A DNA stretch of 42,650 nucleotides. Origin: Alkalimonas sp. Lineage in GTDB: Bacteria; Pseudomonadota; Gammaproteobacteria; Enterobacterales; Alteromonadaceae. The position numbers and the translations under genes are program-made. Below the pieces are notes generated by a model. It was not told the origin of the DNA. It ran no database searches and saw only the letters and a program-made list of their open reading frames with translations. Where the stretch lies: positions 1-42,650 of the forward strand of contig JAFIFR010000003.1 of NCBI GenBank assembly GCA_020831935.1, read 5' to 3'. Numbering within the stretch: position 1 is the stretch's first letter; each line of letters starts with the position of its first letter. Positions 8,690 through 17,794 of the stretch are shown in pieces.

Positions 8690-9208
8690 ATGGCAGACGA
8701 CAATGAATTAAAAATTGCAGAAAGTGGCAGCAAAAAGAAACTGCTGCTGATCGTTGGAGGCACCTTAGCCGTGCTGGTGATTGCTGCCGTTGGCATTCTG
8801 TTTTGGTTTTCAGATGACTCAAGCAGTGCGCCCTCTGCCGGACCAGCAGCTGCTGTCAGTGAGGATGGCACACCGGCTGCGCCAACCGGCACGGCCTATT
8901 ACGTGCCTTTGCCAAGGCCATTTATTTTTAATGTACCGGGCAGTACCCGGGACCGGCTGGTACAAATTCGGGTGCAGCTTTTGGTTCGGGGCAGCAACAA
9001 CGATACCTTGGCCAAGCGACACATTCCTTTGATTGAAGGAAGCCTGCTGCAGTCGTTCAGCAGTGCCAATGCCGATGACTTGATTACAGCTGCCGGCAAA
9101 GAGAGCCTTCGCAACAAGGCGCTAAGCGACTTGCAGCAAGAGCTGCTGCGGGTCACCGGAACAGTGGTGGTGGAAGAGGTGCTTTTCACCGGTTTTGTGA
9201 TGCAATAA
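8690..9208 (+). CDS. fliL: Flagellar basal-body protein FliL
   Basis: FliL is a single-span inner membrane protein that surrounds the stator and supports torque. In the 172 residues, a short cytoplasmic N-terminus rich in Lys is followed by one membrane helix (about 17-40). A Ser/Ala/Pro linker and the conserved periplasmic domain come next (about 65-172, with YYVPLPRPFIFNV near its start and EEVLFTGFVMQ at its end). It begins a fliLMNOPQR-flhB block in the usual order. The 118 bases upstream contain a weak stem-loop and no clear promoter. Confidence 0.95.
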   Translation: MADDNELKIAESGSKKKLLLIVGGTLAVLVIAAVGILFWFSDDSSSAPSAGPAAAVSEDGTPAAPTGTAYYVPLPRPFIFNVPGSTRDRLVQIRVQLLVRGSNNDTLAKRHIPLIEGSLLQSFSSANADDLITAAGKESLRNKALSDLQQELLRVTGTVVVEEVLFTGFVMQ

Positions 9209-9220
9209 AAGGGTAACGCC

Positions 9221-10309
9221 GTGACGGACTTATTGTCACAAGATGAAATTGATGCCTTATTACATGGCGTTGATGACATTGAAGAAGAAGAAATTGACGA
9301 GGCAGGTGGTGGCCCCGGCCGCTCTGCTACCGAGTACGATTTCTCCTCACAAGACCGTATTGTCCGGGGGCGGATGCCGACTCTGGAGCTGGTCAACGAA
9401 CGCTTTGCCCGGCATATGCGGATCAGCTTGTTTAACATGATGCGGCGCTCTGCTGAAGTCTCGATCAATGGTGTGCAGATGATCAAGTTCGGTGAGTACG
9501 TGCATACCCTGTTTGTCCCCACCAGTTTGAACATGGTGCGCTTTCGTCCCTTAAAAGGCACCGGGCTTATTACGATGGAAGCCCGTCTGGTGTTTATTCT
9601 GGTCGACAACTTCTTTGGCGGTGATGGTCGTTACCATGCCAAAATCGAAGGGCGTGAATTTACCCCGACCGAGCGTCGTATTATTCAGATGCTGCTCAAG
9701 CTGATTTTTGAAGATTACAAAGAGGCCTGGGCGCCCGTCATGGACGTTTCCTTTGAGTACCTGGACTCTGAAGTGAATCCGGCCATGGCCAACATTGTCA
9801 GCCCAACCGAAGTGGTGGTGATCAGCTCCTTTCATATCGAGCTGGATGGCGGTGGAGGCGACTTTCACGTTGCCTTACCTTATTCCATGCTGGAGCCCAT
9901 CCGGGAGTTGCTTGATGCCGGGGTGCAAAGCGATAAAGAAGATACCGATTTGCGCTGGAGTAAGGCCATGCGCGATGAAATCATGGACGTGGAAGTGGAC
10001 TTGACCACAAAAATGCTGGATGTGGATTTAACGCTGCAAGAAGTGATGGACTTAAAGGCAGGCGACATTATTCCGGTTGAGTTGCCGGAGCACATCACTG
10101 TATTGATTGAAGACTTGCCAACCTTCCGCGCTAAAATGGGCCGGTCCCGCGACAGTGTGGCATTGAAGATTATTGAAAAAATTAAGCGACCGGAGTCGGT
10201 CAAGTCTGAGTTGCATGTCTTTACCAAGGGTGGACGCAGACTGGATAGTGACGCCGATATCTCCGAACTGGAAGCCGATTTAAACTTGTCGGCGCGGAAT
10301 GAGGATTAG
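9221..10309 (+). CDS. fliM: Flagellar motor switch protein FliM
   Basis: FliM forms the middle of the C-ring and receives phosphorylated CheY. Near the N-terminus, LLSQDEIDALL (about residues 4-14) is the conserved CheY-binding helix. It is followed by an acidic Glu/Asp linker, the CheC-like middle domain that binds FliG (about 45-230) and the C-terminal SpoA domain (about 250-330). The length, 362, is normal for Pseudomonas- and Shewanella-type FliM. Translation starts at GTG (9221). Confidence 0.97.
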   Translation: MTDLLSQDEIDALLHGVDDIEEEEIDEAGGGPGRSATEYDFSSQDRIVRGRMPTLELVNERFARHMRISLFNMMRRSAEVSINGVQMIKFGEYVHTLFVPTSLNMVRFRPLKGTGLITMEARLVFILVDNFFGGDGRYHAKIEGREFTPTERRIIQMLLKLIFEDYKEAWAPVMDVSFEYLDSEVNPAMANIVSPTEVVVISSFHIELDGGGGDFHVALPYSMLEPIRELLDAGVQSDKEDTDLRWSKAMRDEIMDVEVDLTTKMLDVDLTLQEVMDLKAGDIIPVELPEHITVLIEDLPTFRAKMGRSRDSVALKIIEKIKRPESVKSELHVFTKGGRRLDSDADISELEADLNLSARNED

Positions 10310-10314
10310 TGACG

Positions 10315-10701
10315 ATGGCTGATGATAAAGACACCATGGACGAATGGGCGGCTGCCATGGCTGAAGCCGAAGGCTCTGACGGTGCGAGTCCTGTCGAGCT
10401 GGATGAATTGAAAGAGGATAGCCCGGCTGGCGGTGAAGATAAATTAAAGCTGGATACCATTTTGGATATTCCGGTCACCATTTCGATGGAAGTGGGACGC
10501 TCTAAAATCAGTATCCGCAACTTGTTGCAACTCAATCAGGGCTCTGTGGTTGAGCTGGAGCGGGTCGCTGGTGAGCCGCTGGATGTTTTGGTCAATGGTA
10601 CTCTGATAGCGCATGGTGAAGTGGTGGTGGTGAACGATAAATTCGGTATCCGCCTGACCGATGTGATCAGTCAAATTGAACGCATTAAGAAGTTACGCTA
10701 A
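10315..10701 (+). CDS. fliN: Flagellar motor switch protein FliN
   Basis: FliN is the bottom-ring subunit of the C-ring, which also docks the FliH-FliI export complex. The ATG at 10315 is preferred over an in-frame GTG at 10309. The GAGGAT ribosome binding site is about 8 bases from the ATG but only 2 from the GTG. The protein then has 128 residues with the family start MADDKDTMDEWAAAM. The C-terminal SpoA domain is clear (about 45-125, with VTISMEVGRSKISIRNLLQL and NDKFGIRL blocks). The start of fliO overlaps its stop by one base. Confidence 0.95.
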   Translation: MADDKDTMDEWAAAMAEAEGSDGASPVELDELKEDSPAGGEDKLKLDTILDIPVTISMEVGRSKISIRNLLQLNQGSVVELERVAGEPLDVLVNGTLIAHGEVVVVNDKFGIRLTDVISQIERIKKLR

Positions 10702-11252
10702 TGCGAGCAGCGTTTTTCTACGGGCTATGGTTCTGTGCAGTGCTCAGTGGCGCCCTTATTGCCGCTGAGCCGGAGTCTGAAGCTGAAGTCGTTGCAGCTG
10801 AGTATGAACTCGGCAGTGCTGTCGGGAATGATGCGGTGCTTAAGAGCATTGAGCCTGTTTCAGCAACAGAAACTGCCAGTTCAGCCTACCGTTTTGGGCA
10901 GGACAGAGCCGGGGGCGATCAGACGCTGAGTCGGGCTGGTTCAAGCTCGGGGTTATCGTTCAGCAAAATCGTCATTTCTCTGGCTTTTGTGATCCTGATG
11001 GTGTTGCTGCTGGGTTGGTCTTTCAAAAAATTGACACTGCGTATCCCTGGCAGCCAACACATGAAGGTAATTACCACCATTCCGTTAGGGCCGAAAGAAC
11101 GGCTGCTAGTTATTGAAATGCAAGGGAAACAGCGGGTTTTGGGTGTGACCGCTCAGCAGATAAATTACCTGTTTGAGCTGGAAGAGCCCCTGCCCGAAGA
11201 AAAGTTGGCATCAGAATTTCATAGTCAGTTGCAATCGTGGATGAAAAAGTAA
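10701..11252 (+). CDS. fliO: Flagellar biosynthesis protein FliO
   Basis: FliO is a membrane protein that helps assemble the FliP ring of the export gate and is not part of the final gate. The 183 residues have a signal-peptide-like N-terminus (about 1-22), an acidic and Ser-rich periplasmic stretch, and one clear membrane helix (about 90-108). A cytoplasmic domain with the conserved GPKERLLVIEMQGKQRVLGVT segment follows. Enterobacterial FliO is shorter; this length is common in Pseudomonas-type flagella. It is coupled to fliN through TAATG. Confidence 0.92.
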   Translation: MRAAFFYGLWFCAVLSGALIAAEPESEAEVVAAEYELGSAVGNDAVLKSIEPVSATETASSAYRFGQDRAGGDQTLSRAGSSSGLSFSKIVISLAFVILMVLLLGWSFKKLTLRIPGSQHMKVITTIPLGPKERLLVIEMQGKQRVLGVTAQQINYLFELEEPLPEEKLASEFHSQLQSWMKK

Positions 11253-11261
11253 AAATGCTCT

Positions 11262-12008
11262 ATGTTGCGACTTATTCTGGTGTTGTTGGCGCTTGGCCTT
11301 AGCCCTGCTGTTTTTGCTGATGTCGGCACCTTGCAGGCCATCAGTGTTACCACCAACCCGGATGGCTCTCAGGAATACAGTGTAACGCTGCAAGTCCTAG
11401 CCATCATGACCGCGCTGAGTTTTATCCCGGCGATGGTCATTATGATGACCAGCTTTACCCGCATCATCGTGGTGCTGGCGATTTTGCGCCAGGCCATCGG
11501 TTTGCAACAGTCCCCCTCAAATCAGCTGTTGATTGGCATCGCGCTTTTTCTGACCTTTTTTATCATGTCGCCGGTACTCAATGAAATCAATCATCAGGCG
11601 CTACAACCCTATTTAGCGGAAGAGAAAACGTCGCTGGAAGCGGTGCAGCAAGCCATTATTCCACTGAAAGAATTTATGCTGCACCAGACCAGGTTGCGTG
11701 ACTTGGACACCTTTGCCAGCATTGCCGGGGTGGAGGAAGTGGATAATTTGATGGATCTGCCCATCACGGTGATTATTCCGGCCTTTATCACCAGTGAGCT
11801 AAAAACGGCTTTTCAGATTGGCTTTATGTTGTTTATTCCATTTTTGATCATTGATTTGGTGGTGGCCAGTGTTCTGATGGCGATGGGGATGATGATGCTG
11901 TCGCCGATGATTATTTCCTTGCCCTTTAAATTGATGATGTTTGTGTTGGTGGATGGCTGGATCCTGGTGATGGGGACCATGGCCACCAGCTTTGGATTGG
12001 GGACCTGA
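11262..12008 (+). CDS. fliP: Flagellar export gate protein FliP
   Basis: FliP forms the pentameric core of the FliPQR export channel. The 248 residues begin with a cleavable signal peptide (about 1-19, ending VFA), a known feature of FliP. A short periplasmic segment and four membrane helices follow. Characteristic blocks are present: [20 protein letters not shown] in the first half, and the [15 protein letters not shown] and [17 protein letters not shown] blocks near the end. Confidence 0.96.
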   Translation: MLRLILVLLALGLSPAVFADVGTLQAISVTTNPDGSQEYSVTLQVLAIMTALSFIPAMVIMMTSFTRIIVVLAILRQAIGLQQSPSNQLLIGIALFLTFFIMSPVLNEINHQALQPYLAEEKTSLEAVQQAIIPLKEFMLHQTRLRDLDTFASIAGVEEVDNLMDLPITVIIPAFITSELKTAFQIGFMLFIPFLIIDLVVASVLMAMGMMMLSPMIISLPFKLMMFVLVDGWILVMGTMATSFGLGT

Positions 12009-12010
12009 TC

Positions 12011-12280
12011 ATGAGCCCTGAAGTCTTTGTCGATGTGCTGCGCGATGCGCTATACATCGTTATTTTGTTGGTCAGCGCCATTATTTTGCCCTCGCTCTTT
12101 GTCGGCTTGATTGTCGCGGTGTTTCAGGCGGCTACCTCGATTAACGAACAGACCCTGAGCTTCTTACCTCGTTTGATCGTGACCATTCTGGCCCTTATTT
12201 TCGGTGGCCACTGGCTGACCCGGGTAATCATGGATTTCACTGAAGGTTTGATCCTCAGCATTCCTTCTGTAGTCGGCTGA
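12011..12280 (+). CDS. fliQ: Flagellar export gate protein FliQ
   Basis: FliQ is a two-helix subunit wrapped around the FliP ring of the export gate. The 89 residues are the standard length. They contain two membrane segments (about 15-40 and 55-75) with the conserved IVAVFQAATSINEQTLSF loop between them. It sits two bases after fliP. Confidence 0.96.
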   Translation: MSPEVFVDVLRDALYIVILLVSAIILPSLFVGLIVAVFQAATSINEQTLSFLPRLIVTILALIFGGHWLTRVIMDFTEGLILSIPSVVG

Positions 12281-12291
12281 GCGAGAAGGCA

Positions 12292-13065
12292 ATGGACTTT
12301 CATCTCGACCTTATCATGCAGACCCTGGCAGACTTTTTGTTGCCGATGGCCAGAGTGAGTGGGGTCTTTATGATTATGGCCGGCCTTGGCACTCGCAATG
12401 TACCAATGCGGATCCGCATCATGTTGATTGTGGCGCTAACGGTGATGATTATGCCGGTGATCCCGCCAGTACCGAACCCCGAGCTGATGTCATTTCGCAT
12501 GGTACTGCAGGTGATGCAACAGGTTACGCTAGGCTTTGCCATTGGTTTTATGACGCTGATTTTCGTCAATACCTTTATTATTGCCGGTCAGGTGTTGGCA
12601 ACTCAAAGTGGCTTGGCCTTTGCGTCCATGGTGGATCCTGCCAGTGGCGTCAGTGTGCCGGCTATCGGTCAGTTTTACCTGATTTTAGCCACCTTGCTGT
12701 TTTTTATTTTTGATGGGCATCTGATTACCATTCAGATGCTGGTGCTGAGTTTTGATACGTTGCCCATTACTGATGCCTGGTGGTCGCGCTTGCAAATTTG
12801 GCAACTGATTGAGTTTGCCGGCTGGATGTTTGCCACCGCCTTGTCCATTACGCTGGCCCCCATTATAGCGATGCTGGTGGTCAACCTGTCGTTCGGCATT
12901 ATGACCCGTGCTGCGCCGCAGTTGAATATTTTCGCCATCGGCTTCCCGATTACCATGTTATCTGGCTTATTGATCCTATGGCTGACGCTGGATACCTTCC
13001 TGATCCATTACGGCATCCAGTGGCAGTTAACGCTGGATTACAGCTGCCGTATCATCGGCTGTTAA
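12292..13065 (+). CDS. fliR: Flagellar export gate protein FliR
   Basis: FliR is the single-copy subunit that closes the FliPQR export gate and contacts FlhB. The 257 residues contain about six hydrophobic segments. Typical sequence is present at FARVSG-like residues near position 20, in the GQVLATQSGLAFASMVDP region, and at QLNIFAIGFPI in the C-terminal half. It lies 11 bases after fliQ and 9 before flhB. Confidence 0.96.
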   Translation: MDFHLDLIMQTLADFLLPMARVSGVFMIMAGLGTRNVPMRIRIMLIVALTVMIMPVIPPVPNPELMSFRMVLQVMQQVTLGFAIGFMTLIFVNTFIIAGQVLATQSGLAFASMVDPASGVSVPAIGQFYLILATLLFFIFDGHLITIQMLVLSFDTLPITDAWWSRLQIWQLIEFAGWMFATALSITLAPIIAMLVVNLSFGIMTRAAPQLNIFAIGFPITMLSGLLILWLTLDTFLIHYGIQWQLTLDYSCRIIGC

Positions 13066-13074
13066 GGAGGGGAT

Positions 13075-14211
13075 ATGGCCGAAAGTCAATCTGGTGGTGA
13101 AAAGACCGAACAGCCCACCCCCAAGAAAATTGAAGACGCTAAAAAGAAAGGGCAAATTGCCCGTTCCAAAGATCTGGGGACCGCTTTTGTGTTGATCAGC
13201 AGTGCCACAGCTTTGCTGCTGTTTGGCCCGATGCTGGCCGGCCGGGTTCTGACCATCGGCAAGCGGATGTTCAGCTTGCAACCCAAAGATGTCTTTGACA
13301 CCCAGTCGATGTTTTCCGCCTGGGGCGAGATCATGCAGTTGCTGCTGCCGCCGATGCTGATCATTTTTGCTTTTGTGCTGGTGGCGGCCTTTGTTGGTAA
13401 CTGTTTGCTGGGGGGCTTTAACTTCAGCTGGGAAGCGGCCGCGCCAAAGGCCAGCAAAATGAGTCCGATTAAAGGCTTTAAGCGAATGTTTGGTTTGCAG
13501 GCTTTGGTGGAGCTTGGCAAAAGCATTCTTAAAGTGCTGGTGGTGGTAGGGATGGCGCTTGGATTGCTGAACTTGTTTTTCCGGGACATCATGACACTGT
13601 CGGTCATGAGCGCACCCAACAACATTGAGGATGCACTTTGGATCCTGGGCTGGATGTTCTTTGGGCTGACCTGCAGTGTGATCCTCATTGCCCTGGTGGA
13701 TGCGCCTTACCAGGCCTGGAAGCACAACAAAGAGCTGATGATGACGCTGCAAGAGGTTAAGGATGAACACAAAAACATGGAAGGGGACCCCAAGGTCAAA
13801 GCCCGTATTCGCCGCACCCAGATGCAGATGTCGATGAAGCGAATGATGCAGGAAGTTCCTTCAGCCGATGTCATCGTCACCAACCCAACGCATTACTCGG
13901 TGGCGCTACGTTATAAGCAAGGCCGGGACAGAGCCCCGGTGGTGGTGGCAAAAGGCATCGATGTGATGGCGCTGCAAATTCGAAAAGTAGCCAAAGAGCA
14001 CAAAGTGCCTCTGGTGGAGTCGCCGGCTTTGGCACGTGCCATTTACTACACCACGGAGTTGGACCGGCCCATTCCAGACGCACTCTTTGCGGCGGTGGCG
14101 CAGGTCCTGGCCTATGTCTATCAGCTGAATCTGTTCTTAAAAGGCCGGGGTAAGCGGCCGCAAAAGCTCAGCAAGCAACTGCCGATCCCAACCGACTATT
14201 ACTACGATTAG
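13075..14211 (+). CDS. flhB: Flagellar export switch protein FlhB
   Basis: FlhB is the inner membrane protein that sets substrate specificity of flagellar export. It cleaves itself in a cytoplasmic NPTH loop and, after contact with FliK, switches to filament substrates. The 378 residues contain the N-terminal basic stretch (EKTEQPTPKKIEDAKKKGQ), four membrane helices (about 35-210) and NPTH at 270-273. The FlhB-C domain follows, with the ALRY and PVVVAKG strands. A good ribosome binding site (GGAGGGG) precedes the ATG. A free-standing homologue of this C-terminal domain is encoded at 28205-28525. Confidence 0.97.
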   Translation: MAESQSGGEKTEQPTPKKIEDAKKKGQIARSKDLGTAFVLISSATALLLFGPMLAGRVLTIGKRMFSLQPKDVFDTQSMFSAWGEIMQLLLPPMLIIFAFVLVAAFVGNCLLGGFNFSWEAAAPKASKMSPIKGFKRMFGLQALVELGKSILKVLVVVGMALGLLNLFFRDIMTLSVMSAPNNIEDALWILGWMFFGLTCSVILIALVDAPYQAWKHNKELMMTLQEVKDEHKNMEGDPKVKARIRRTQMQMSMKRMMQEVPSADVIVTNPTHYSVALRYKQGRDRAPVVVAKGIDVMALQIRKVAKEHKVPLVESPALARAIYYTTELDRPIPDALFAAVAQVLAYVYQLNLFLKGRGKRPQKLSKQLPIPTDYYYD

Positions 14212-14239
14212 TGTCAAACCGACGCATTGGCCGACAAGT

Positions 14240-14255
14240 TGGAGCATTTTTTGCT
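14240..14255 (+). promoter_or_regulatory. Sigma-54 promoter of the flhA-flhF-flhG-fliA operon
   Basis: TGGAGCA, four T, then TTGCT fits the -24/-12 consensus, with GG and GC exactly 12 bases apart and a perfect TTGCT element. The predicted start is near 14266, about 27 nt before the flhA ATG. An RpoN-dependent promoter before flhA is established in Vibrio and Pseudomonas. This 81-base gap is one of the few in the whole flagellar block. Confidence 0.75.
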
Positions 14256-14292
14256 TTTGTCTGAATAGCGCCAAAATTTTGTTGGGAACACC

Positions 14293-16395
14293 ATGCAGTT
14301 AGCCAGTTACTTCAATCGATTCGATCGCAGCAAGATGACTCACTTAAAAGGGCTGGGTACGCCGTTTTTGATCATGGCTGCTCTGTCGATGGTGGTGTTG
14401 CCGTTACCGCCGTTTTTGCTCGATATTCTGTTTTCCTTCAACATTGCGTTGGCTCTGGTGGTGCTGCTGGTGACCATTTACACCTTGCGGCCGCTGGAGT
14501 TTGGTATTTTCCCGACCGTGTTGCTGGTCGCGACCATTATGCGGCTGGCGCTGAACGTTGCCAGCACCCGGGTGGTGCTGCTTGAAGGCCACCAAGGCGG
14601 AGATGCTGCCGGCAAGGTGATAGAAGCCTTTGGCTCTGTGGTGATTGGTGGCAACTACGCAGTTGGTTTGGTGGTGTTTCTTATTCTGATCATCATCAAC
14701 TTTGTGGTCATTACCAAAGGGGCCGGCCGGATAGCCGAAGTCACAGCCCGTTTTACTCTGGATGCCATGCCTGGCAAGCAAATGGCGATTGATGCCGATT
14801 TGAACGCCGGTTTGCTGACGCAAGAAGAAGCCAGTACCCGGCGGGATGAAGTCACTCAGGAAGCCGATTTTTACGGCTCGATGGATGGTGCCAGCAAATT
14901 TGTCAAAGGCGATGCGATTGCTGGCATCGTCATTTTGGCCATTAACCTGATTGGTGGCCTTTTCATTGGCATGATCCAGCATGGCCTAACTTTTGGCCAG
15001 GCAGTGGAGGTCTATACCCTGTTGACCATTGGTGATGGTCTGGTGGCGCAAATTCCTGCACTGTTGTTGTCCATTGGCACCGCCATCATCATCACCCGCC
15101 AGAATCGCTCTGAAGATATGGGCAAACAGTTTACCGGTCAGCTGGCCAATATCCGGGTGCTCTTTATTGCTGCCGGTGTGTTGATGCTGATGGGCATTGT
15201 GCCAGGCATGCCGCACTTTTCGTTTATTTCATTGTCGCTGATTGTCGGTGGCGTGGCCTACTTTCTGTTTCGCAAAGAGCAGCAGCAGGTTGCCGAGCTG
15301 GTAAGCAAGGGGCCTGAGTTGGATACCCATCAGGAGCCTCAGACCATCAAAGAAATTGGTTGGGACGATGTACAGCCGGTCGATACCATTGGGTTGGAAG
15401 TCGGCTATCGGCTGATCCCCTTGGTCGACAAATCACAGGGTGGTGAATTGCTGACCCGGATCAAAGGGGTTCGTAAAAAGCTATCGCAAGAGCTGGGCTT
15501 TTTAATCCCGGCCGTGCACATTCGTGACAACCTGGATTTGGAGCCCAACAGTTATCGGGTATCGCTGATGGGTGTGACGACTGGGGAGTCGGAGCTACGG
15601 CATGATCATGAATTGGCCATCAACCCCGGTCAGGTGTTTGGCACCGTTAAAGGCATTGCCACCCGGGATCCGGCTTTCGGCCTGGAAGCGGTCTGGATAG
15701 CGAAAGACCAGCGTGAACATGCCCAAACCCTGGGGTACACCGTGGTCGATGCGGCGACTGTGGTTGCGACTCATTTGAGTCAAATCTTAACCAACAATGC
15801 GGCCAGCCTGTTGGGCCATGAAGAAGTTCAGAACCTGCTGGATATGCTGGCGCGAACCTCACCCAAGTTGGTTGAGGCCCTGATCCCCGATACCTTGCCA
15901 CTGACTACGGTCGTTAAAGTCTTGCAAAACCTGCTGAACGAAGGCGTTCCTATTAGGGATATGAAAACCCTGGTGCAAACCCTGGTGGAGTATGGCGTGA
16001 AGAGCCAGGACGTGGATGTGCTGACAGCTGCTTGTCGAATCGCGCTGCGCCGTTTGATTGTGCAGGAGATTGCTGGCAGTCAACAAGAGCTGCCGGTGAT
16101 TACCTTCGCACCGGAGCTGGAGCAGATGCTGCATCAATCGATGCAAGCCGCCGGTAATGATGGTGGCGGCATTGAGCCGGGTCTGGCAGAGCGGATCCAA
16201 CAGTCCCTGCAAGAAGCCAGTCAGAATCAGGAATTAAACGGCGAGTCCGCCATTTTACTAACGTCAAGTATTTTACGCTCTGTGATGGCACGATTTGTGA
16301 AATACACCATTCCAGGGTTACGAGTGCTGTCTTACCAGGAAATTCCAGATGACAAACAAATTCGTATTGTCAGTGTGGTAGGCCAGGCCAGCTAG
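14293..16395 (+). CDS. flhA: Flagellar export apparatus protein FlhA
   Basis: FlhA is the largest membrane component of the export apparatus. Its nonameric cytoplasmic ring docks chaperone-substrate complexes and its membrane part couples export to proton flow. The 700 residues have about eight membrane helices in the first 330. The family signature is at about 153-167 (RFTLDAMPGKQMAID), and the large cytoplasmic domain runs from about 350 to 690. The ATG has a GGGA-type ribosome binding site and follows a predicted sigma-54 start by about 27 nt. It heads an operon with flhF, flhG and fliA. Confidence 0.97.
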   Translation: MQLASYFNRFDRSKMTHLKGLGTPFLIMAALSMVVLPLPPFLLDILFSFNIALALVVLLVTIYTLRPLEFGIFPTVLLVATIMRLALNVASTRVVLLEGHQGGDAAGKVIEAFGSVVIGGNYAVGLVVFLILIIINFVVITKGAGRIAEVTARFTLDAMPGKQMAIDADLNAGLLTQEEASTRRDEVTQEADFYGSMDGASKFVKGDAIAGIVILAINLIGGLFIGMIQHGLTFGQAVEVYTLLTIGDGLVAQIPALLLSIGTAIIITRQNRSEDMGKQFTGQLANIRVLFIAAGVLMLMGIVPGMPHFSFISLSLIVGGVAYFLFRKEQQQVAELVSKGPELDTHQEPQTIKEIGWDDVQPVDTIGLEVGYRLIPLVDKSQGGELLTRIKGVRKKLSQELGFLIPAVHIRDNLDLEPNSYRVSLMGVTTGESELRHDHELAINPGQVFGTVKGIATRDPAFGLEAVWIAKDQREHAQTLGYTVVDAATVVATHLSQILTNNAASLLGHEEVQNLLDMLARTSPKLVEALIPDTLPLTTVVKVLQNLLNEGVPIRDMKTLVQTLVEYGVKSQDVDVLTAACRIALRRLIVQEIAGSQQELPVITFAPELEQMLHQSMQAAGNDGGGIEPGLAERIQQSLQEASQNQELNGESAILLTSSILRSVMARFVKYTIPGLRVLSYQEIPDDKQIRIVSVVGQAS

Positions 16396-16405
16396 GAGAT
16401 AAGCC

Positions 16406-17794
16406 ATGAAAATTAAACGCTTTGTTGCCAAAGATATGCGGACCGCCTTGGATGAAGTCAAGGAGTTTATGGGACCGGACGCCATTATCATGTCCAATAA
16501 AAAAGTAGCTGGTGGTGTTGAAATTGTGGCGGCACTGGACGCAGAGGCTCAGCCTGCTAAAGCTTCTCAGCCAGTCAAGGTTGCGACCGAGGAGCCTGCC
16601 AGAGCGGCTGTTCGGCAAACTGCGAAGGCGCAGCCCCGGCGGGTGGAGGCGGCGGTGGACGATGAAGCCGACTCACTGCGCGCCTTGTTGGCGCGGCAGA
16701 TGAGCATGCAGTCGGGTCAGCCGGGTGCCGCGCCAGTTGCCCCGGCATTCAAAGCCAGCAAAGCAGAGCCTCGGACAGAGCGTCAAAACAATGGCGCAAG
16801 CAATGTGGTCAGTTTGCAAGAGCTTAATCAGTTGCAACAAAAGCAGCAACAGCAATGGCAGACAGAGTTTGATGCCATGCGCAGCGAAATGCTGTCGATG
16901 CGTCAGTTGCTGCAGCATCAGGTCTCGGGCTTGATGTGGCAAGAGCTGGCACGCAGCGAACCGGTTCGTGCCATGGTGATAGAGCAACTGCAGCAAATGG
17001 GCTTGTCCTCGGCCATGGCCGATCAACTGGCTTGTTTTATGCCCGAGGACATCTGTGAACGCGAAGCCTGGAATACCGCGCTGGAACTGCTTGCTGGTCA
17101 GCTGACCACGGGGAACAACGATATTATGCGGCAAGGGGGGGTTGTTGCCCTGGTGGGGCCGACCGGCGTGGGCAAAACCACCACCGTTGCCAAGCTGGCA
17201 GCCCAGTATGCCCGCAAACACGGTGCCGATCAGGTGGCCTTGATCACCACAGATACCTTTCGGATCGGTGCCCTGGATCAACTGGCCACCTTTGGACGCA
17301 TCATTGGCTGTCCGGTTCGTCAAGCCAAAGACAGCGAAGAGTTGGCGGTTTTACTGAAACAATTTTCCAATCGCAGCCTGGTTTTGATTGACACCGCAGG
17401 GATGAGCCAGCGTGACCTGCGACTGGCGGAAAAACTTGCCGCTTTGGTGCAGGATTCTCTTGTAAAAATAAAGAGCTATTTGGTATTGTCTGCTACAGCA
17501 CAAGCCCGGGTGATGCAGGAAAGCGTTGAGCACTTTAAACGAATTCCATTATCAGGTTGTATTTTTACCAAACTTGATGAATGCTTAAGTTTAGGTGAAA
17601 TTATCAATGCAGCGCTACAAAATGCCTTGCCGGTATGCTACCTCACCAATGGACAGCGCGTGCCTGAAGACATACGTATCGCCAGAGCGGATGACATCGT
17701 AGCGCAAGCAGAAAAATTACGCATCGCATACAGTAGTACGGCGCATCAATGGGAAGCTCCTGTCGAGCGCCGAGCGGAAGGAGCCTATGCATAG
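16406..17794 (+). CDS. flhF: Flagellar placement GTPase FlhF
   Basis: FlhF is an SRP-family GTPase that marks the cell pole for flagellar assembly and recruits early basal-body proteins. The 462 residues start with the conserved KIKRFVAKDMRTALDEVK block. A variable Ala/Gln-rich B domain (about 50-160) and the N domain come next, and then the G domain with P-loop GPTGVGKTT (251-259), DTFRIGA (283-289), DTAG (329-332) and TKLDE (388-392). All nucleotide-binding motifs are intact. It overlaps flhG by 8 bases, matching the functional pairing of these two proteins. Confidence 0.96.
   Translation: MKIKRFVAKDMRTALDEVKEFMGPDAIIMSNKKVAGGVEIVAALDAEAQPAKASQPVKVATEEPARAAVRQTAKAQPRRVEAAVDDEADSLRALLARQMSMQSGQPGAAPVAPAFKASKAEPRTERQNNGASNVVSLQELNQLQQKQQQQWQTEFDAMRSEMLSMRQLLQHQVSGLMWQELARSEPVRAMVIEQLQQMGLSSAMADQLACFMPEDICEREAWNTALELLAGQLTTGNNDIMRQGGVVALVGPTGVGKTTTVAKLAAQYARKHGADQVALITTDTFRIGALDQLATFGRIIGCPVRQAKDSEELAVLLKQFSNRSLVLIDTAGMSQRDLRLAEKLAALVQDSLVKIKSYLVLSATAQARVMQESVEHFKRIPLSGCIFTKLDECLSLGEIINAALQNALPVCYLTNGQRVPEDIRIARADDIVAQAEKLRIAYSSTAHQWEAPVERRAEGAYA

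Noticed and set aside
13027-13770. Antisense open frame opposite flhB (247 codons)
   Set aside because: Produced by codon bias of flhB on the other strand; the translation is rich in His and Gln with no recognisable domain.
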